DNA of 64,000 bases, taken from positions 221,146,260-221,210,259 of the forward strand of contig OZ020611.1 in NCBI GenBank assembly GCA_963971575.1, read 5' to 3'. The position numbers and the translations under genes were made by a program. The DNA comes from Liopterus haemorrhoidalis. Taxonomy: Eukaryota; Arthropoda; Insecta; Coleoptera; Dytiscidae. Positions 56,728 through 64,000 of this stretch are shown piece by piece; the first letter of the stretch is position 1, and each line of letters begins with the position of its first letter. The notes under the pieces were generated by a model. It saw nothing but the letters and a program-made list of their open reading frames with translations, was not told the DNA's origin and made no database searches.

Positions 56728-57946
56728 GGTTGGAGGGAAAGTTCTGTCGTATTTTAAATAAACAACTGATCTTGCTTATAAATAAAAGACACGTGCGGAT
56801 TATGAGTCATGGGGATATTTTTATTATATCTTTTATTATCTGTCGTTGAATATAAAAAGAATTTGTTTCAAGAATTCATCAGTATCTTACCATATTTAGG
56901 GTGAGCATGATGTCAGTGAATAAAGTGCATTTACTACATTCTATATTGTATGAGTTCAAAAGAGGAAACAATGCATCGGGTGCATGTGAAAACTTATGTG
57001 CAGTATTTGGAAGATATGTTGTAAATGTTCGGACTTGCCAAAGATGCATGAATTTTCGTGCCGGAGATCTGAGCCTAAAAGAAGATACTCGATTTGAAAG
57101 ACCATCCAAGATCGATAATAATGTTTTGCGGTCCATGTTGGAGGAAATTCCACAGCATTAAATCTCTTGGTTTTGTCTTAAAGCAAAGCATTTTGGTCCC
57201 ACATGAATTGACCCAAAAGAATTCATCAGATCGTATAAGAATATGGTCATCGCATCTCATTAGACACAATGTGGTGCCCTTCCTGGACAGGCTGATTACT
57301 GGAGATGAAAAGTGGATTCTTTACGAGAATATTAAGAAAAGATAAGCTTACTATAAACCTGGAACATCGTCAGCAACTCTTGCAAAACCAAATATTCATA
57401 AAAAAAAGTAATGATCTGTTTGTGGTGGGATAGAAAAGGTCCAGTGTATTACGAGCTGCTAAAACAAGGGAAAACTATCACTGCGGATCTGTACTGCAAC
57501 CAACTCGATAATATGCATGAAGCTATCAAGCAAAGAAGGCCAGTATTAGCGTCCAGAAAAGGAATCATGTTCCATCAAGATAACGCTAGACCGCATACAT
57601 TAATGGTGATACAAGAAAAACTTAGTGCGTTTGGATGGGAAGTTCCTAGTCGCCCACCATATCCACCTGATATTTCACCATCAGATTACTACCTATTTAA
57701 ATCTCTGCATTATTATCTAACGGGAAAAAAAATTAATTCTTTCGAAAGTGTTTCTATGGCAGTTGCTCATTATTTTCATTCCAAGGACGAGAAATTTTAC
57801 AGAAGAGGAATTGACAGATTACCTGAAAGATGGCAACAAGTTGTTACAAATAATGGAAATTATATCATTGAATAATATTACATATTTACTTTTTTAAATA
57901 TCTTAAAATATTTTTATTTAAATACAACAGAACTTTCCCTACAACC
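56728..57946 (+). mobile_element. mellifera-type mariner, 1,219 bp, both ends present
   Basis: The ends GGTTGGAGGGAAAGTTCTGT and ACAGAACTTTCCCTACAACC form an inverted repeat of about 30 bp, with TA outside each (56726-56727, 57947-57948). A single decayed transposase gene fills it. Confidence 0.92.
56901..57875 (+). pseudogene. mariner transposase (DD34D), frameshifted
   Basis: The N-terminus has SVNKVHLLHSILYEFKRG and NVRTCQRC, then RPSKIDNNVLRSMLEE. About 20 residues are deleted near 57154, with a frame change into KSLGFVLKQ and HELTQKNSSDRIRI. Catalytic motifs are LITGDEKWILY, MFHQDNARPHT and PPYPPDISPSDYYLF, with 34 residues between the second and third Asp (DD34D). A stop at 57343 and a frameshift near 57406 also disable it. 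The C-terminus FYRRGIDRLPERWQQVV is typical. Confidence 0.92.
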
Positions 57947-57948
57947 TA

Positions 57949-58869
57949 ATATATATTTTATAATTTAAACAAATAATAACAAAATACTGTATATTTCGTC
58001 TATATTTTGTATGCCACTGCTATAAGATACACATATTCACCAAATAATATTTTCAAAGTTGAATAAGCCATTATCTTGTAGAAACTTCGCACAAGAAAAC
58101 TTGTCATGTGAATGACAAGCAACTAGTGAATGTAGGCAGGAGGTCTTTCTCTTGAACTTAAACAGTTTGGAGCTTTAAACTAACCTACAAAACTTCGGAC
58201 AATCTGTCCTTCAACAACCCACATTCACTTACCAAACACAGATTGGAAAGACGAAATATATTCGGCAGAAGAATACGTGAAAACTTTTGGTATTTCTTAT
58301 GAATTTTAAATGTCATATGAAACATTTTTGTTTATGATATATTGAAGAAATATATTCTTGGAGTAAACAGTTGGAATTTTATAAATTTTATGAGTTCTGA
58401 GCTAAGGTTTTTCAAAAGAAACTCTTTGAGTGATTCCTAAATTGTAATCATGTTATACGAAAGAGAAAGAAAAAATAAATAAAAACAAAACGATGTTACA
58501 ATATAATACTGGACATAGGATCAATTAAATAAATAATAAATCTCCAGATGCCTTAAGAACACGCGTTCTCACCCATCTGGTTATTTTAAAGTTAACTATT
58601 TTGTGCATAGTTTTCTGCTCCAGTCTGTGTCCAGTCAGGCTCGCGAGCGAACTGCAGTCTTTCAGTTCGATGATTTACAAGCAAAGCCGGGCAAGTAACA
58701 AGTCATCTGGTTACAAGTCTTTGTTACATCAATCTTTTTTGGATAGTTAGTAGTGATCTTAATTTTGATCTTCTGCTAGACGTAGTGCAAGAGGGCAAGC
58801 CACGAAGGCGCATGTAAGCTCAGTTAGGGTACGGAAAATGTAAATTGTATACTACCGAAAGTAAGCTCC
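57949..58869. other. no recognisable feature
   Basis: AT-rich, with a slightly GC-richer patch at 58620-58700. No conserved ORF or paired terminal repeat was seen. Confidence 0.4.
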
Positions 58870-59117
58870 TAAAACATAGTTAAGGAACGAACAGTAGTTT
58901 TTTTAAATTATTTTCTTTTAATATGATTTTAGCCAAATAAATTCCAAAAAAGTTCTTGTCCCGGCCCACTTGACCCAAAGGGGTTAAACTAAAAATCTGA
59001 AAAATTATAAGTAACGAACATTGATCTGAGCCGAAAGCGCATGAAAGGAATTTTTGATCATATTTCGGTTTTGGAAAATATTGCAGTTTTTTGTTTTAGA
59101 TAAAACTGATTATTTTT
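58870..59117 (+). mobile_element. fragment of the long HINE-1 variant
   Basis: TTAAGGAACGAACAGTAG, GACCCAAAGGGGTTAAACTA, AAAATCTGAAAAATTATAAG and GGAATTTTTGATCATATTTC match the internal unit at 6.7-8.3 and 20.6-22.0 kb. Neither terminus is present. It abuts the piggyBac derivative. Confidence 0.6.
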
Positions 59118-59121
59118 TTAA

Positions 59122-59618
59122 CCCTTTACTGCATGAATTTTTATTTTTGGCTGAAATAATTCATGAGCATTAGGAATTGGTTCTTATTGATAGAAAAAAT
59201 AATTTAAAAAATATTTTTAAAATATTAATTATTATTTTTATGAAATTCCATACATGGACATATCATTTTGGGCCATACATGGACCATTATTATTCTACAT
59301 TGAATGTTACAAAAGAAAATGATTCAGTATTATTTGCTCGTCAATTGCTAGGTGTTCTTCATTAGGGATTAAAAGCAGTCGCCCTCGAATTTTTGAAAGA
59401 AAAGGTCTATCTTCTAGCTGTCCTTTCTCAATAAATCCAGAGTTATCGTTGAAGTGCAAATTTCGCTTGATATCCTCAAATCTATTGCAGCCCATTGCTT
59501 GAGATACTATATGAACATTCATGAAGTAACGTTCTGATTTAGTTAGATTCAGTTTTAAAAGTAAAATAAAAAATAAAAATCGGAATATGCCATATATGGC
59601 ACACTATGCGGTAAAGGG
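59122..59618 (-). mobile_element. piggyBac deletion derivative, 497 bp, in TTAA
   Basis: TTAA lies on both sides (59118-59121, 59619-59622). The ends CCCTTTACTGCAT and ATGCGGTAAAGGG are a 13-bp inverted repeat with one mismatch. A transposase fragment on the minus strand confirms the family. Confidence 0.9.
59307..59540 (-). pseudogene. piggyBac transposase fragment
   Basis: The minus strand reads MNVHIVSQAMGCNRFEDIKR, NLHFNDNS, LEDRPFLSKIR, and PNEEHLAIDEQII. This is the block of piggyBac transposases preceding the first catalytic Asp, where NRFxxIxRxLHFNDN and LSIDEQMxPFKG are conserved. It stops at IDEQII, so the catalytic core is gone. Confidence 0.85.
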
Positions 59619-59622
59619 TTAA

Positions 59623-60257
59623 TTCATGGCTAAATTATGACCAATAATGTTATAGATTTTTTGTATTTATGACTATGGTATTGTATGTCTTTTTTATATT
59701 AAAATATAATAACAAATTGTTAAGAGCTGAGAATCGAATCGCCTTCTTAAGGAGCTTACACTAGGTAGCGAGCCTGTGATATAATATGAAGTCTGATCTC
59801 ACTTAAACGAGGTTCTGACTTAAATGAGGTTCCTGACTAAAGGAGTTCGGGTGAGTAGGCGTGAGTTCATCATTACGATATGCGAATTAAATGATATGTA
59901 TATGTACTTACCAACCGACTGACTAGACAACTTGTAATTAGTTCGGATATTAGCTGTTCACTATAGTTCTTAAAGGTGAAGGTTTATACACGTTAAGTAA
60001 GACGGTTTAAAATTAATGAATTTGATTTAATATAATATACTATTCACAAGAGTAAGTTTGACAGTTTAAAATATAGTAATGACAAAGATAAAAACAAATA
60101 GAATCGAATAGACCACCAGAATGCCGACACTATGCCTATAAGAATTCAACAACTTCGATGTTTACGCTAACCGGACCGAATACTTTCTGACCCGTCTTTA
60201 GAGAGATAGGGGTTTATATAAGTAGGCTAATAGTGTTTCTAGGAAAAAGGGTTTAAG
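59623..60257. other. no recognisable feature
   Basis: AT-rich intergenic-looking sequence. A near-repeat, GACTTAAATGAGGTTCC beside ACTTAAACGAGGTTC (59800-59835), is the only pattern. Confidence 0.4.
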
Positions 60258-60329
60258 CATTGTTCAAGGAGATGCTAGTGTTCATAGTTATTAAGCAATA
60301 ACTCTGAACAAGTGTCTCCTTGAACAATG
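60258..60329. ncRNA. 72-nt hairpin resembling a miRNA precursor
   Basis: CATTGTTCAAGGAGA at the base pairs perfectly with TCTCCTTGAACAATG. After a small bulge the upper stem pairs GTTCA-TAGTTATT with AATAACTC-TGAAC around an AAGC loop. About 32 of 34 positions per arm can pair, with one asymmetric bulge and one mismatch. Size, loop and mismatch pattern suit an animal pre-miRNA. I recognise no known mature miRNA. A tiny MITE or palindrome is the alternative. Confidence 0.4.
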
Positions 60330-60998
60330 AACCATAAAAAATGTATTTCTAAAGTTACGTATTGAAACGTAAGGTTTATAATTTTATTGTATTATCTGCA
60401 TTCTCACAAATGTTGACTGTGAAGTACCCTTTAAAATCCCTAAAAAACGATTGCTGCCCTTTTCAAAAAAAAAAAAAAATCTCGCTACGAGTGCTTTGTG
60501 AAAGTTTTAGTTTTTGTCCGGTCAGACTAACCGAGTCGTTGCAATAGTATTCTTCCGTCAATATAACTTAAGTATGCATTATTTTATAACCAAAATTTTT
60601 ATTTAGTTAAATCTAAATCAATATATATTTATCATTTTCTATAATTTCGTGAGTGGTCGAATAATAAAATGAACTTAAATCTAGTAATTAGTAAATAGTA
60701 ACCGTATATTTATTATGAACCTGCTAGAGAAACCATATATCAATATGTTTCTTATTAATTTAATGATGACTTAGACACGAAGTAAATGCAAAAAAATATC
60801 GCTAGGATTTTTTAATTTATATTTTCTTATGACGTAATATTTGCAAGTTATTCAAATTTAGTTGAAACAAATTAAATTGAAGCTCTTAGTACTCAAATAT
60901 CGAATAAAAATGATTATCAAAAATCTGTTGTTTTTGATGTGTTTATAGAAAAAAATTGTATTAGACATAGAACATTCTGTTGCCTTCTTACACTTATT
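60330..60998. other. no recognisable feature
   Basis: AT-rich, with an A13 run at 60466-60478. Nothing else is supported. Confidence 0.4.
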
Positions 60999-61040
60999 AC
61001 CTACAAAACCGTGAAATGTGTGAAAATTCACACCATAATA
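60999..61040 (+). mobile_element. isolated HINE-1 3' terminus
   Basis: TACCTACAAAACCGTGAAAT followed by GTGTGAAAATTCACAC (61018-61033) is the 3' subterminal repeat and hairpin of HINE-1. The rest of the element is absent. Confidence 0.65.
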
Positions 61041-61699
61041 GTTTTTTAATTAGTCGTTTTGTATGTCTTACCATTGTCTTAACTACCTTCAATATTTGGA
61101 GTTATTTTTGCTGAAATTTCAAACTGAAGTATTCCGTAAACGTGTCCTGTCCTTCCGTTATTCGTTTGTCGTTTAGACAGGAAGTGATGGAGCGAGGATT
61201 ACGAATTGGAACTTTTAAAAAAGGCACATGATAGAGAAATAAAGGGAGATTTGAAAATAAATTGATCGAGTTATCGAGAAGAAATGGCTGCGACGTGTAA
61301 TACGTAATAGTCACAGAAACAAAGACCAGTGAGGTATATTGAAATTTGGATGAATGTGATCGAATAATGCAAGAAGTGAGACAAGAAATACTGAAATATG
61401 TGACCAATATTTATATTAAGTAAGATATTATTTAAAAATAGGTAGGTATAGTCGTTCTTATAAAAAATGTTGTTTTATTTGCACATGTATAGCCTTTGGA
61501 ATAGACGTTTATGCGATCTAGAACTAGATTTTGAAATTTAGTGTTTATCTATTCAATCAGGCTTTTTGCCATTTTGTTTAAGCTTTGAAAATCATACTTA
61601 CAATGCAAATTCTAGGTTAAGTTAAAAGTCATTATAAAATGTGATTTTAATTTCATTTTGATATTTGTGTCATCCCCGAAAAGGGCAAAAATGTGTAAT
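61041..61699. other. no recognisable feature
   Basis: The minus-strand ORF at 61102-61407 has no motif that I recognise. Confidence 0.4.
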
Positions 61700-61704
61700 A
61701 TATC

Positions 61705-62765
61705 TGTGGCGCCCGCTCCCCGCCTAAGTAAGGTAGGGTGGCCAGACAGTCACACAAATGGTCTTCGCGGTGGACACCTCGAAGGACCACCAGCAGAAGG
61801 CTGGAATAAGAAATAAATACGGAGGTTATCTGACACGAACTCACCGAGTTGAGCCGCAGAGGAAGACACGGACGACCTAGAGGAAAGGAGGGGGGGTGAA
61901 AAACTCTTCTGCTCCTAGGGGCAGCTCTAGGAGACTAACACAAGGGTAATGGAAGCCCTAGCTGGGGTGTAGACGGGTAAAATCCTAGGCCCACAAGTAA
62001 TGGGATGGAGGAACCAAACCTAGAAATCCCACGACGTCTCTGAAAACCCTAGCCAAGCGACAAAAATGCGGAGAACGATGCTCAACACGGTGGACGTATC
62101 ACATAAATGAAATACAGTGCCACAAAATACAATATTTTAAAATACACTAATAATTTATAACAAAAATTAATAATAAATACAAAAATTACAGATGTTAAAT
62201 TGAAATTCAGAATAAATCAGCACACGTGATCAAGAGATCAGCGTGTGTGAACAAAAAAAAATACAAAATCGCACAGAGGCGTTAACAAACAGAATTTAAG
62301 TTACAACAAATGATATATATTAAATAAACAATGAATTTAAGTAGATGTAAAATTGGAATGGACAATAGATGTTTTCCGAATAAATATGTAGAACATTATC
62401 TCCAACTTTACATCTGTCGCACTGGTGTCCCAAAAAACTGGTTCCTAGGTCCCGGAATAGATCCTGGATAAAGTTGACTAGGTGTAGATACACAAATATA
62501 ATATTTTAATGAAGATACTACAGGTGTAACTTCACTAAAACAGCGTTAGAGACGCGAATTTTAATTAAAACACTTGTAATAATATAACTTCAGTAGCGAA
62601 GTGTATTCTGAACAGGTCAGTTAACGAGTCATTAATGAATTAATAAATGTTAAAACTTGCAAGTAGCGGCTCTCAACATTTATAAAAACATCAAAAGTTT
62701 TGAAGTTTTTAAATTAAATTATGAAAATTTAATTTATTAAATATAGCGGCCTTACGGGCGCGACA
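61705..62765. mobile_element. solo LTR, 1,061 bp, 5-bp duplication
   Basis: It starts TGTGGCGCCCG and ends CGGGCGCGACA, TG...CA with short inverted ends, and is flanked by ATATC on both sides (61700-61704, 62766-62770). A 5-bp duplication suits many LTR retrotransposons, including BEL/Pao. No internal gag or pol sequence is present. The copy at 34382-35155 lacks the first part. Orientation is not clear, since AATAAA occurs on both strands. Confidence 0.75.
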
Positions 62766-62776
62766 ATATCATTGTT

Positions 62777-63748
62777 AGGCTTTTGTAGGTATGACAAAAA
62801 AAAACCTTATACCGTCATTTTGTCGTATGTCTGTCTGTCTGTCTGTTCGGTAAAAATTGTAGCCAAACGGCTAAACCTAGAGAGTTGAAATTTAGCATGC
62901 TTATACAACTCTCTGACCCGCACATTGAAAAAATACTAAAACAGCTAAAAACATATCCCCCCTAAAAATATAAACAAATATGTTATCATCGAAAAAAATA
63001 TATTTTTTAAAAATTCTGATTAGGGTATCAAACAGCCCATAGTACGTGGATTAACGTGAAAATTTTATTTTTGCAAAATAAATTATTTTGATGCGATTTT
63101 TTCCAAAATTGTGCAATAAAATGTTGTCCCACACCCTGTAGCCCAGATGGTTTAAACTAAAAATTGGTTGACGATGTACGAAAGTTATAGTTATGTTACA
63201 CTATACTAGAAGGCGTATCCTGGTCTAATGGTTAGCTTGCTCGCTTGCTACGCATCAAACTAGGGTTCGCTCCCGGGCAGAAGAGACAATTTTATTTTTT
63301 GTAATTTTTATTTTGTTTAAAGTATTTTGTCAAAATTCTAGTTATATTTTGGAAAATGTTGCATTTAATATTCTAATATAGAGTTTAATTTTAATAACCA
63401 GTTGGAATTGTTGCAATTATATTTTCATACTATGTGTCAAGTATACGAAAACAGTGGGGTGGAGCATACGACTTAAAACAACCAATGGAAGCCATAGGCG
63501 CAATTTTCAAAATCTTAATGAAACTTGCTATATAAAAAGAAATACTGCTCATATTTAGAAAACTAAATAATGGTATTAGATAATTGAATTAAAAACAACA
63601 ACAAAATTTTTTAGCATAAAATTTGTTTGGAAAGCTTTTACATTAACAGACGATAAATTATTTTAAAAATATCGTTTATTTTGATTACTACAAAGCAAAA
63701 TTGGTCCTGCACACTCAGCATGCCGCCTTCACCTGCGAAACCCTGAAA
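62777..63748 (+). mobile_element. HINE-1 copy, 3' hairpin displaced by another insertion
   Basis: It begins AGGCTTTTGTAGGTATGAC, has four GTCT units (62829-62846), and ends ACCTGCGAAACCCTGAAA (63731-63748). Where the hairpin should follow, a hAT-like element starts instead. The 3' variant with GCATGCCGCCTTCAC is present. Confidence 0.78.
63213..63287 (+). repeat. tRNA-like segment with clear A and B boxes
   Basis: TGGTCTAATGGTTAGC (A box and D arm) and TAGGGTTCGCTCCCGGG (B box and T arm) are about 25 bp apart. This is the best preserved of the series. The 5' and 3' acceptor strands do not pair. A tRNA of Glu/Asp type is the likely source. Confidence 0.7.
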
Positions 63749-64000
63749 CAAGGCCGGCGCGAGGCATGTGCAGCATGTGCAGCCGCACATGGCGCCGCGG
63801 TCAAACAGCAGGCCTCACGCATGGAGATGAGGACTTTTTTTTTGCTCTTCACTTGGATCTGAACAGCAGGCCCCGCGGTTCAACAACAAGCCCCGCGCAT
63901 GGAGATGAGGACCTTTTTTTGCTCCTTACTTGAATCTGAACAACAGGCCCCGTGGTTCAACAATAGGCCCCGCGCATGCAGATGAGAACTTTTTTTTTTG
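63749..64000 (+). mobile_element. hAT-like element with 79-bp minisatellite, cut by window end
   Basis: It begins CAAGGCCGGCGCGAGGC, a GC-rich hAT-type end, directly in the HINE-1 3' end. From 63818 three units of about 79 bp follow, each with GAGATGAGGACTT, a T run, GCTCTTCACTTGGATCTGAA and CAGGCCCCGCGGTTCAAC. The right end and duplication lie outside the window. Confidence 0.6.

Noticed and set aside
63213..63287. Functional tRNA gene
   Set aside because: A and B boxes are good, but the acceptor strands do not pair and the block lies inside a dispersed repeat with degenerate relatives.

Overview
This window looks like a TE-dense, AT-rich piece of an arthropod genome, most likely an insect. 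I found no host protein-coding gene, rRNA or functional tRNA that I can support. Nearly all recognisable coding sequence is decayed transposase or reverse transcriptase, and there are no operons or prokaryotic signals. The insect assignment rests on the mix of mobile elements (mellifera-type and DD41D mariners, piggyBac, hAT, pogo/Tigger, Penelope-like, Jockey/CR1-type LINEs, an R4/Dong-like LINE, Helentron-type nonautonomous repeats). I cannot name the order.

Layout. 0-9 kb: a mariner fragment, a TA-flanked MITE, a Helentron-like repeat (called HINE-1 here), a Penelope-like element with 351-bp inverted arms and a 12-bp target duplication, a minus-strand LINE split by a solo LTR, a long HINE-1 copy split by a piggyBac-type MITE, and a pogo/Tigger relic. 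9-20 kb: a LINE with a nested MITE, an R4/Dong-like LINE between (ATT)n tracts, a second solo LTR, a second Penelope-like relic, a hAT MITE, HINE-1, and two LINE 3' fragments. 20-32 kb: a hAT MITE with a minisatellite, two HINE-1 copies, two DD41D mariners (one nearly intact), a second mariner fragment, satellite-like repeats and an unnamed DDE transposon. 32-48 kb: solo-LTR relatives, a LINE with endonuclease and RT domains, the second copy of the DDE transposon with a nested MITE, a hAT element with a transposase remnant, and a tandem array of a second Helentron-like family (HINE-2). 48-64 kb: HINE-1 copies (one with about 370 bp of GTCT repeats), more MITEs, a mellifera-type mariner with both ends, a piggyBac derivative, a miRNA-precursor-like hairpin, a 1,061-bp solo LTR and a hAT-like element running off the end.

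The most interesting signals are (i) HINE-1, with inverted subterminal repeats, a GTCT microsatellite, a 3' hairpin and, unusually, a tRNA-like A-box/B-box segment at one position in five of the six well-preserved copies; (ii) one 40-bp minisatellite core carried by at least three different hAT-like MITE families; (iii) hammerhead-like motifs in two Penelope-like families; (iv) two copies of one transposon that retain opposite halves of its transposase; and (v) a 72-nt hairpin that resembles a miRNA precursor. Target-site duplications are legible around many elements, so the order of nested insertion can be read directly.
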